Shown here: positions 1 through 5,956 of the stretch, in pieces
Layout: each line of letters opens with the position of its first letter
Position numbering within the stretch: the stretch's first letter is position 1
Origin: Bacteroidales bacterium UBA1628
GTDB taxonomy: Bacteria > Bacteroidota > Bacteroidia > Bacteroidales > UBA932
Length of the DNA: 7,206 nucleotides
Assembly (NCBI GenBank): GCA_002321335.1
Contig: DCMG01000016.1
Location: 3,658 to 10,863 of the forward strand
Direction of reading: 5' to 3'
The notes under the pieces: model-generated
Seen by the model: the letters and a program-made list of their open reading frames with translations, nothing else
Databases searched by the model: none
What the model was told of the DNA's origin: nothing
Position numbers and translations under genes: made by a program

Positions 1-1032
1 ATCCAATTCATCGTCAGTCTCCCGGCGCTTTTCATCATTGTCACGAATCTTTGCTTTCCTCTCTTATGCAGATTAATGAAAACAAAGAGCATAGCCGTGG
101 CGGGTCTTGTCTTGTACATCGTCTCCGGGACAGGAGCGTTCTTCCTTGAAGACATCTCGGCGATACTCATCCTGCGCGCGCTGCTGGGCGTGTCCGTCGG
201 AATGATAATGCCGTTGTCAACAGGTCTGTTGTCCTATTATTTCCCACCCGAAGACCAATCCCGGCTTATGGGACTCTGCGCCGCGATGAACCAGATCGGT
301 GGCGTGATCGCCACGCTGATCGCCGGGGTGCTGGCCAAAGTTGGATGGAACTATGCCTTCCTGGTATATTCAATGGGACTTTTTGTTCTGATTCTTGTTC
401 TTCTGTTCCTGCCCAACGAAAGGCTGCACAGCCCGAAAGGTTCCGGAGGCTTCATCCGCAATCTCAGAAGGTTTTATCCTTCTGTCCTCGGAATGCTGCT
501 TCTGATGATCTGCTTTTTCATATTCCCGACCAATTTTTCGGCCATCTGTGTCAAGACGACATCGTTGGATCCGATCGCGGTGACCATCATTATGGTGGCG
601 CTTGATGTGGTCGCGGCGTTGGAGGGAGTGGCGTTCGGCGGGGTGATGAGGCGGTTCCGGCTGTCTGTCAAGTACTTCGCACCGACATTCTTCTTGTCGG
701 GATACCTCTGCTTCGCTACTTCCCCAAGCCTTCCTTCCCTGCTTGCCGGCTGTCTGTTCATCGGCATCGCCAACGGCATCGGAGTCCCTTACCTGAACAC
801 AATCGCATCAATAAAAGCCGGTCAGGAGGCGGCCACGACAGTGATGCCTCTCCTCTCCGCCGCACTCTATGCTGGACAGTTCCTATCCCCTCTTGTGGCG
901 ACACCGCTGGCAGCCAAATTCTTCCCGGACAATCTTTCTGGAATATATTGGATCGCCTGTGCATTCAGTATTCTTTTCCTTCTGGAAGTATTCGTCACCA
1001 GGCATTTCCAATCACACCCACCGGAGGAATGA
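1..1032 (+). CDS. Major facilitator superfamily (MFS) transporter, 5' end outside the window
   Basis: This is an inner-membrane secondary transporter. The frame is open from base 1, so the gene starts before the window; the ATG at 76 lies inside the coding sequence, in the loop after the first visible membrane segment. The 343 visible residues hold about eleven hydrophobic segments (roughly 2-22, 30-50, 53-80, 92-113, 118-138, 162-184, 191-216, 223-240, 246-268, 277-300, 312-330). This fits a 12-helix MFS protein lacking only helix 1. A basic loop between the first two visible segments (CRLMKTK) sits where MFS motif A belongs, and a longer basic loop (about 139-161) separates the two six-helix halves. 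The stop TGA ends at 1032, 6 bp from the stop of the convergent gene. The substrate cannot be read from the sequence; drug or metabolite efflux is possible but not shown. Confidence 0.9.
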   Translation: MQFIVSLPALFIIVTNLCFPLLCRLMKTKSIAVAGLVLYIVSGTGAFFLEDISAILILRALLGVSVGMIMPLSTGLLSYYFPPEDQSRLMGLCAAMNQIGGVIATLIAGVLAKVGWNYAFLVYSMGLFVLILVLLFLPNERLHSPKGSGGFIRNLRRFYPSVLGMLLLMICFFIFPTNFSAICVKTTSLDPIAVTIIMVALDVVAALEGVAFGGVMRRFRLSVKYFAPTFFLSGYLCFATSPSLPSLLAGCLFIGIANGIGVPYLNTIASIKAGQEAATTVMPLLSAALYAGQFLSPLVATPLAAKFFPDNLSGIYWIACAFSILFLLEVFVTRHFQSHPPEE

Positions 1033-1038
1033 CAGGCC

Positions 1039-2316
1039 TCAACGTGATGATGAAACCCTTTCCGTAATGATCGACTTCGCCTGAACAAACGACAGCGCGT
1101 CCATGCAGGCCAGCAACGTGGGATCGTTGAGATCGACCACCTCCGCAAGGCGGGCAAAGCATGCCGGAGCCAAAGGACGGAATGCAGGGACCGGCGCGCC
1201 AGAGGCATTCTCATTCTCAAAACTGTCCCGCCGCATTTCCACGGCGTTGGCGAAAGCATCGATGAGGGCGCTCTTCAAGCCACCGGCGTAATATTCCTTG
1301 ACGGAGCGGGCAGCGGGAACGGCAGCGAGCGAATCGGCGAAAGCCCTGTAACGGGCGATCACGTTGCCGGCATATTCCTCATCACTCCAGCGGCAGTCAA
1401 TGCCCTCGCCGGCAAGGAAAGGGGCGAACGGCAGGTCGTCGCGGCTTTCATTGTTCAGATAATAATTCAGTGCGGAATAATACCCACCGAAATATGCCGA
1501 CGGCCTTGGCGCAATACCTTGAACCGCCTCCGGGGAATGCTTCTTCCTGACATCGTAGGAATGCGCTGTCAGATCCATGAATATCTCAACGTCCTCACCG
1601 GCCGCGGCCATAAAATCCACATAAACCGGGTTTGTGAGAACCATTTCAGCCGGGCCGCTCAATTCAAAACTTGCCGAGGCAGTGCCGGTCAAAGTGTCGA
1701 TCTGGACATCAACCCGCCTCTGGCCATCTTTAAGGTCATTCACATAAAGGCGCGCCGTCTGGCCGATGCCCTTATGATAGCCAAGCAAATGAATATCCAC
1801 GTTCGTGGTTCCGTTCTCAAGCCTGACCAGAGGAAGGCCTTCCTCCCTGTCGGGGGCTGCGAGGAGTTCAGCTGGCACTGCGGCCAGGGACAGTGGCTTT
1901 CGGTGCCCGGTCAGGTCTATTCCGAACATCCTGAAAGCATCTCCGTGGCGTTCCTCTGAAAAATCCATGTTCTCAGTTCCCTTGGGCACAGCCGGAAATG
2001 TCAGCGAAAATGTGTCCCGTCCGCTTTCGGGAATATAGAACTTTTCCCCGAGCGCAAGCCTGTCGCTTCCTATGCACGGCAACTTCTCGTCCCCTGCCAC
2101 AATGTGCGTTCCTTTGTCCAGCCGGATCCAGAATCCGGGAATGTACACCGCACTGAAATGCAGCACGGTGGTCGAATCCGTGAGTTCTATCCTGCTGATG
2201 TCCAACGTCTCCGTTGTGTAGAAATCCACCGAGGGATGCTCAATGACATCAACATCATGAACGCGGCCCGCACAAATGAATCCCGCCAACAGCGGCAGCC
2301 AAAATATTCCTTTCAT
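1039..2316 (-). CDS. Exported TlpA-like protein, N-terminal region only; thioredoxin domain missing (probably truncated)
   Basis: The protein has 425 residues and starts with a short signal peptide (MKGIFWLPLLAGFICAG). Cys15 does not sit in a good lipobox, so cleavage by signal peptidase I is as likely as lipidation. The region after it resembles the long N-terminal part of Bacteroidales TlpA-family disulfide reductases: a beta-rich stretch with FYIPESGRDTF (93-103) and a following MDF (117-119), then an alpha-helical part near the C-terminus. In that family, as I recall it, the helical part continues into a C-terminal thioredoxin domain with a CxxC site. Here the frame stops shortly after NDPTLLACMDALS and no CxxC follows. 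The downstream DNA is the convergent MFS gene, ending 6 bp away. The protein would be periplasmic or membrane-attached but could not act as a disulfide reductase. Family placement is from memory of the family pattern; the absence of the catalytic domain is read directly. Confidence 0.78.
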   Translation of the reverse strand: MKGIFWLPLLAGFICAGRVHDVDVIEHPSVDFYTTETLDISRIELTDSTTVLHFSAVYIPGFWIRLDKGTHIVAGDEKLPCIGSDRLALGEKFYIPESGRDTFSLTFPAVPKGTENMDFSEERHGDAFRMFGIDLTGHRKPLSLAAVPAELLAAPDREEGLPLVRLENGTTNVDIHLLGYHKGIGQTARLYVNDLKDGQRRVDVQIDTLTGTASASFELSGPAEMVLTNPVYVDFMAAAGEDVEIFMDLTAHSYDVRKKHSPEAVQGIAPRPSAYFGGYYSALNYYLNNESRDDLPFAPFLAGEGIDCRWSDEEYAGNVIARYRAFADSLAAVPAARSVKEYYAGGLKSALIDAFANAVEMRRDSFENENASGAPVPAFRPLAPACFARLAEVVDLNDPTLLACMDALSFVQAKSIITERVSSSR

Positions 2317-2339
2317 CTCAAAACATTCATTATACAGGT

Positions 2340-2371
2340 CTAATTTAAGGATTCCCTTTCATATTGGCAAC
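2340..2371 (-). promoter_or_regulatory. Candidate Bacteroidetes promoter for the truncated TlpA-like gene
   Basis: Read on the minus strand, GTTG (2371-2368) is followed after 20 bp by TAAATTAG (2347-2340). Against the phylum consensus TTTG / TAnnTTTG this is 3 of 4 and 5 of 6 defined bases, at normal spacing. Transcription would start near 2333 and leave a leader of about 17 nt before the ATG. The match is by eye and imperfect. Confidence 0.4.
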
Positions 2372-2403
2372 ATCCGGTAATTCCTATGATCATGAAAATC
2401 CTC

Positions 2404-2427
2404 GTGATTATGTGATTCTGTGATTCT
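2404..2427. repeat. Three tandem 8-bp units, GTGATTAT/GTGATTCT/GTGATTCT
   Basis: Three consecutive 8-bp units occupy 2404-2411, 2412-2419 and 2420-2427. The last two are identical and the first differs at one position. They lie between the two divergent promoter candidates, just upstream of the one facing the propeller lipoprotein. This could be a small operator array, a slippage-prone tract, or chance. Confidence 0.6.
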
Positions 2428-2437
2428 GCCGCAAAGG

Positions 2438-2469
2438 CTTGGATATTCAATTATTTTTTACAAAATTTG
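2438..2469 (+). promoter_or_regulatory. Candidate Bacteroidetes promoter for the propeller lipoprotein, with a long leader
   Basis: CTTG (2438-2441) is separated by 20 bp of AT-rich DNA from AAAATTTG (2462-2469), matching TTTG / TAnnTTTG at 3 of 4 and 5 of 6 defined bases. Transcription would start near 2476, giving a leader of about 110 nt before the ATG at 2590. That leader contains a 7-bp inverted repeat, CTTGGCC (2500-2506) and GGCCAAG (2530-2536), with a competing smaller hairpin GCCA (2504-2507) / TGGC (2513-2516). I see no recognised riboswitch and no small ORF worth calling in it. The region just before the ATG is A-rich (TTAATTAAAACC), as is common in this phylum. Confidence 0.45.
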
Positions 2470-2589
2470 CGCTGTCGGGCGGGGCTGTCTCTGTCCGGAC
2501 TTGGCCATTTGATGGCATCCCCTATGTCAGGCCAAGACTATTATACGAACTATGGCGCACTGAAAACGCCTGACAAATTAATTAAAACC

Positions 2590-3771
2590 ATGAAACGTAA
2601 AATGTTTTTTGCCGCGGCGCTCAGCTGCGTGGTTTCCGCAATAATGGTTTCTTGCGGGAAGGACAATCCTGACACTCCAGATCCGGAGCCGACACCTGAT
2701 CCGGAACCGGAAATCCCTGTGACACCAAAAGATACTGTAATCTATGCGGTCGGCCAGGAGGCTGTTCCCGGAAAGGGTCACTATTATGCCACAATCTGGA
2801 AGAACGGCAAGAGATTCCTGCTTTCAGACGGAAGCTATGACGCTTTCTGCAACGGGGTCTATGCTGACGGCGAGACGATATACATCGTTGGCTGCGAGGC
2901 GACCGGAGACCTTGTGGACGACGGTTACTACGATCCTTATCATCAGAATGTCGGCGTGATATGGAAATTCAAGGCCGGCGAGGAAGGCAAGGCCGAAAAG
3001 ACCGTCATCAGCGACGGGAAATATTCCACTTCGCCTATCGCCGTGACTGTCGCTGACGGAAAGGTTTATGCGGCGGGATTCGATACTCCAGAATATGACA
3101 GGTGCGTCATCCTTTGGACGGACGGCAAGCCTCAGTACCTGACTGACGGCACAACGGACGCTCTGGCGTACTGCATCTGCTCTGACGGGAAGGATGTCTA
3201 TGTCGGAGGTTATGTCCAGCCAGCCGACAACAAGCAGGGCGGAGTGGCCACAATCTGGAAAAACGGTGTCGCTCAGAGTCTTACAAGCGGTAAAACAGTG
3301 GCGAAGGTAAACGCTGTCTGCGTTGACGGTGGCAAGGTCTATGCCGCGGGAACCGAGAAGGAGTCTGGCGGAAGATGGAAAGGTGTCCTCTGGATTGACG
3401 GCGTGGCCCATGATTTCACGGACTACGTGGGAACAGAAGTCACTGGCCTCTATGTCAAGGACGGGGAATATGTCATCGAAGGCAACATGACCGAGACCAA
3501 CTCTGCGAAGGACATCTGCCCTTACATCTGGACTTCCAAGGGCGCTCAAAAGGTGGCCGCCGACATGACACTCTGCCAAGGCGTTGGTCTGGCGGTGGCC
3601 GGCAATGACATCTATGTGGCCGGCAACGAGAGCGCGGGCTACGACGCCGAGTACAACCCGATCAACTACGCCCACCTCTGGAAGAACGGTGTCGAGCAGG
3701 AACTTGAGGTCGAGTACAAAAACGACTTCTCGCTCTGGGGCGTCACCTGTGCTTACGTGGAGAAGAAATAA
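2590..3771 (+). CDS. Lipoprotein with seven Trp-marked repeats, predicted seven-bladed beta-propeller
   Basis: The 393-residue protein begins with a lipoprotein signal: a basic start (MKRK), a hydrophobic core, and a lipobox-like MVSC ending at Cys22. The start is set at the ATG at 2590 because upstream in-frame candidates (including TTG at 2467) would put about 40 polar residues before the signal peptide. A Pro/Asp/Glu-rich tether (about 25-48) follows. The rest is seven repeats starting near residues 50, 97, 159, 203, 250, 294 and 341, each 44-62 residues long. The pattern is VYxAG, a variable loop, I/L-W-K-N-G, L-T-D-G, and a closing V-x-D-G. One Trp recurs per repeat (70, 125, 176, 223, 268, 314, 364). 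The C-terminal strand (WGVTCAYVEK) could complete the ring. The acidic residues after the lipid cysteine would suit surface export in Bacteroidetes (inference). No catalytic motif is visible; a binding or scaffold role is a guess. It appears monocistronic: promoter candidate upstream, terminator downstream. Confidence 0.9.
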   Translation: MKRKMFFAAALSCVVSAIMVSCGKDNPDTPDPEPTPDPEPEIPVTPKDTVIYAVGQEAVPGKGHYYATIWKNGKRFLLSDGSYDAFCNGVYADGETIYIVGCEATGDLVDDGYYDPYHQNVGVIWKFKAGEEGKAEKTVISDGKYSTSPIAVTVADGKVYAAGFDTPEYDRCVILWTDGKPQYLTDGTTDALAYCICSDGKDVYVGGYVQPADNKQGGVATIWKNGVAQSLTSGKTVAKVNAVCVDGGKVYAAGTEKESGGRWKGVLWIDGVAHDFTDYVGTEVTGLYVKDGEYVIEGNMTETNSAKDICPYIWTSKGAQKVAADMTLCQGVGLAVAGNDIYVAGNESAGYDAEYNPINYAHLWKNGVEQELEVEYKNDFSLWGVTCAYVEKK

Positions 3772-3791
3772 TCTTAATGAATATCCCGATT

Positions 3792-3835
3792 CAAGCTGGC
3801 CGTGGCACCTCCATCGGCCAGCTTGTTATATATAT
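3792..3835 (+). terminator. Intrinsic-type terminator hairpin after the propeller lipoprotein
   Basis: CAAGCTGGCCG (3792-3802) pairs perfectly with CGGCCAGCTTG (3815-3825), an 11-bp GC-rich stem. TGG (3803-3805) can also pair with CCA (3811-3813) past one bulged base, leaving a 5-nt loop. An AT-rich tail (TTATATATATT) follows on the plus strand, weaker than a pure T run. The stem begins 20 bp after the stop codon at 3771. The minus-strand side lacks a T run, so it is a poorer terminator for the response regulator gene ending at 3872. Confidence 0.75.
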
Positions 3836-3871
3836 TCCTACCCTTCTCACGGCGCCATGAACAGGACTCCG

Positions 3872-4636
3872 CTACAGCATATTCATAAGGGAGGAGCGGT
3901 AGCTGTCGCCGATCGGGATGGTCTTGCCTCCTGTCATAAGGATGATGCCTGAACTGACTTCATGAACCTTGGCGAGGTTGATGACGTAGGAGCGGTGGAC
4001 ACGGACGAACCGGGTGGCGGGGAGTTTTTCAAGGAGTTTGGAGAAACTCATCAGCACGACCTTGGGCATCGGCTCGCTTGCGAGGTAGATTTTCAGGTAC
4101 TCACTCATGCCCTCGACATAAACGATGTCGGAAACCTCAACTTTTATGATCTTGTAGTCGGCCTTGAAGAACACGAAATCTTCGGAGACTGATTGGGTTG
4201 AAGCGCTGTAAGTCAGCGGATTGGAATCCGATGTCAGAGAAGCGGGCTTGGCGACTAATACCGAACCAACGGCATGGATCATCTCGAAACGAGTGCGGAG
4301 TTTCTCAGCAGAGGCGATGAATTCGCTGAGGGTGAAAGGCTTCAGGAGATAATCCACGGCATCGACCTTGAAGCCCTCGACGGCATATTCAGAATAGGCG
4401 GTCGTGAAAACCACGAGCGGAGGACGCTTCAAGGTCTTGACAAGATCCATCCCGGAAAGGTCCGGCATGTTGATGTCCAAGAACATAGCGTCCACCTCCC
4501 CGGACTCCAGGGCCTCACGGGCCTCGAAAGCGCTGTGGCAGGCCGCCGTCAGCGACAGGAACGGAACCTTGGAGATGTACTTTTCAAGTTGTCCGAGAGC
4601 CAACGGCTCATCATCCACGGCGATCACCCTTAACAT
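3872..4636 (-). CDS. LytTR-family response regulator
   Basis: This 254-residue cytoplasmic DNA-binding regulator is the predicted phosphorylation partner of the adjacent kinase. The receiver domain spans about 1-118, with the acidic pocket Asp8/Asp9, phospho-acceptor Asp54 in FLDINMPDLSG, conserved Thr79 in VFTTAY, and Lys99 in LLKPF. A Ser/Thr-rich linker (about 124-152) leads to a LytTR domain (about 154-254), recognisable from FKADYKIIKVEVSDIVYVEG, RFVRVHRSYVIN (209-220) and GGKTIPIGDSYR (236-247). All key receiver residues are present, so it should be functional. Its ATG overlaps the end of the kinase gene by 7 nt (4630-4636), implying translational coupling. Length and domain order are normal for the family. 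LytTR domains usually bind direct repeats about two helical turns apart; candidate sites lie in the intergenic region upstream of the operon. The target genes are not known from sequence. Confidence 0.96.
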   Translation of the reverse strand: MLRVIAVDDEPLALGQLEKYISKVPFLSLTAACHSAFEAREALESGEVDAMFLDINMPDLSGMDLVKTLKRPPLVVFTTAYSEYAVEGFKVDAVDYLLKPFTLSEFIASAEKLRTRFEMIHAVGSVLVAKPASLTSDSNPLTYSASTQSVSEDFVFFKADYKIIKVEVSDIVYVEGMSEYLKIYLASEPMPKVVLMSFSKLLEKLPATRFVRVHRSYVINLAKVHEVSSGIILMTGGKTIPIGDSYRSSLMNML

Positions 4637-5778
4637 ACTGAAACCGGTTTTGAAGGCAAGACCATAAGAACCTCATACCCAACGGCAGACTTGTCGATGT
4701 GCAGGACAAAATCCTCCCCGTAAAGCAATGAAAGCCTTTTCTGAATATTATCGAGTCCGATCCCACCGACAGTCCGCTCATCCTGACCGGCACTCAAACT
4801 GTTGGCGCAGCGGAATATCATTTTGCCGGGTTCCAAAGCGACAGACAAACGTATGTAACTGTCAGATTTATAGCTCACTCCGTGCTTGAATGCGTTCTCT
4901 GCGATCGTGGCCATCAGAAGCGGAGGGACCTGAGCCCCACCGTCATCCTCCGGGAACGAATATTCAATCCTCACGCTGTCGGTGTAGCGCAGACGCATCA
5001 AGTACAGATAGTGCCGCAGGAAGTCAATCTCCTTAGAAAGGGCGACGGTCGGGCCGTTGCTGTCGTACAATACATGACGCATCAGGCGGGACAATTCCAC
5101 GATGCTGTCCTTTGCCTTCTCCGGTGACACATCCACCAACGCATGAATATTATTGAGCGTATTCATGAAAAAATGAGGGTTGATCTGGTAGCGGAGATAT
5201 TCAAGCCTGTACCGCAGATTCTCCTTTTCCAGCTCCTCCAGACGCTTTTTCTCAAGGGAGTAATTCGTGTGGTATTTCGCTCCGAGGTTGACTCCCAGCA
5301 TCATGAGGGCGATGATGATCTTGCTTACTCCGGCTCCGATCGGCTTCTTGTCGTGTTCTGGGCGCGGAGGTTCGGGACGCCTATTCCCAGGATGCACGTC
5401 CCTGTCGTCCATAAAGACGTGAGGTGGAGGAGGCGGAGTCTTCTCGAACCTCTCCTCCGGTTCAGGTCTTCTGTCAAGTAACCCCTCTGATTCAAGGACA
5501 TATACGGAAAATACCCCCATTAATACCCCCGTACACAACACATACAGAACAACCCGTTTGCGGCTGATCAGTATCGGAGCCACAAATAGGTCATGGATGG
5601 CGAACAGTACAAGAAACGGCAACGTCGGAAGTAAGAACTTTGTCACAAAATGAGCCCCGAAAACGAGCGAAGACTCCCCCGATGACTCCCACCAAGCCAG
5701 CAAGGCCTCGAACAGGAATATTCCAGTCCAGACCGCCGCCTTGGCAGCAAATGATTTATATTCTTTGAATATATTCAT
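4630..5778 (-). CDS. LytS/YehU-type membrane sensor histidine kinase
   Basis: The protein senses a signal at the membrane and autophosphorylates to pass phosphate to the LytTR regulator. The start is set at the ATG at 5778 (382 residues); an in-frame TTG at 5796 would add only six residues. Hydrophobic segments lie near 13-30, 44-71, 74-95 and 149-167. Between the last two is a loop of about 53 residues (96-148) rich in Pro, charged residues and His, including five consecutive prolines (115-119). A coiled-coil-like stretch (about 174-195) precedes the His_kinase domain (PF06580 type), with phospho-acceptor His202 in RYQINPHFFMNTLNNI. The ATPase part has the N box ENAFKHG (294-300, with Asn295) and a G box GGIGLDN (338-344). 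All catalytic motifs are intact. The stop codon lies inside the start region of the response regulator, so the two form one operon. The ligand is unknown. Confidence 0.95.
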   Translation of the reverse strand: MNIFKEYKSFAAKAAVWTGIFLFEALLAWWESSGESSLVFGAHFVTKFLLPTLPFLVLFAIHDLFVAPILISRKRVVLYVLCTGVLMGVFSVYVLESEGLLDRRPEPEERFEKTPPPPPHVFMDDRDVHPGNRRPEPPRPEHDKKPIGAGVSKIIIALMMLGVNLGAKYHTNYSLEKKRLEELEKENLRYRLEYLRYQINPHFFMNTLNNIHALVDVSPEKAKDSIVELSRLMRHVLYDSNGPTVALSKEIDFLRHYLYLMRLRYTDSVRIEYSFPEDDGGAQVPPLLMATIAENAFKHGVSYKSDSYIRLSVALEPGKMIFRCANSLSAGQDERTVGGIGLDNIQKRLSLLYGEDFVLHIDKSAVGYEVLMVLPSKPVSVC

Positions 5779-5780
5779 TC

Positions 5781-5828
5781 TTGCATCAAAAAACAATATT
5801 CTTCAAGGGTTCTTGGAAGCTGATGCAA
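5781..5828. repeat. Inverted repeat TTGCATCA...TGATGCAA flanking a smaller hairpin
   Basis: TTGCATCA (5781-5788) and TGATGCAA (5821-5828) are perfect 8-bp inverted copies, 40 bp centre to centre. Between them, CTTCAAG (5801-5807) and CTTGGAAG (5812-5819) form a further 7-bp inverted repeat with one bulge and a 4-nt loop. The distal copy overlaps the -7 candidate of the kinase promoter and the proximal copy is next to the kinase start codon, positions suited to a repressor or autoregulator. The role is inferred. Confidence 0.5.
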
Positions 5829-5833
5829 AAATA
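5826..5833 (-). promoter_or_regulatory. Candidate -7 element of the kinase/regulator operon promoter
   Basis: On the minus strand this reads TATTTTTG, a full match to the Bacteroidetes -7 consensus TAnnTTTG. I see no good TTTG at the expected -33 position upstream (around 5853-5858). Transcription would start near 5820, leaving a leader of about 40 nt before the ATG at 5778. Confidence 0.45.
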
Positions 5834-5904
5834 CAACAATGTTCCGAATCCCACCCGACGATTCGTTGAAGAAATCCGCCCGTTCGCTGAAAAATCCCGA
5901 CAAA

Positions 5905-5952
5905 GGCACGATTGGTGCCATAACTTTCGCCCGGAAACCAGAAAACGTTCAG
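5905..5952 (+). promoter_or_regulatory. Candidate control region of the carbohydrate-binding lipoprotein gene
   Basis: TAACTTTC (5921-5928) matches TAnnTTTG except for its last base and lies about 30 bp upstream of the ATG at 5957; no clear -33 TTTG is present. Directly upstream is a perfect inverted repeat, GGCAC (5905-5909) and GTGCC (5915-5919), with a 5-bp spacer. AACGTTCAG (5944-5952) fits the general LytTR half-site pattern [TA][AC][CA]GTTN[AG][TG] at every position. A weaker copy, AACTTTCGC (5922-5930), starts exactly 22 bp before it. The overlaps make the functional assignment uncertain. Confidence 0.35.
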
Positions 5953-5956
5953 CATT

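Noticed and set aside
1519..1959. 146-codon plus-strand open frame opposite the TlpA-like gene
   Set aside because: The minus strand encodes the signal peptide and a recognisable family pattern, so this frame is a shadow.
2467..2589. Upstream TTG-initiated extension of the propeller lipoprotein
   Set aside because: It would place about 40 non-hydrophobic residues before a classical lipoprotein signal, and it overlaps the likely promoter and leader.
2824..3675. 283-codon open frame on the minus strand opposite the propeller lipoprotein
   Set aside because: The plus-strand frame has a signal peptide and seven clean repeats, which prove it coding. The antisense frame is a shadow of its codon usage, with no recognisable domain.
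3872..4636. Plus-strand open frames opposite the response regulator (for example 3962-4192 and 4274-4633)
   Set aside because: The minus-strand frame has every receiver and LytTR motif intact; the opposite frames show none.
5779..5796. TTG start six codons upstream for the histidine kinase
   Set aside because: The ATG at 5778 is a better start codon and gives the same domains; the extra six residues add nothing. It cannot be fully excluded.
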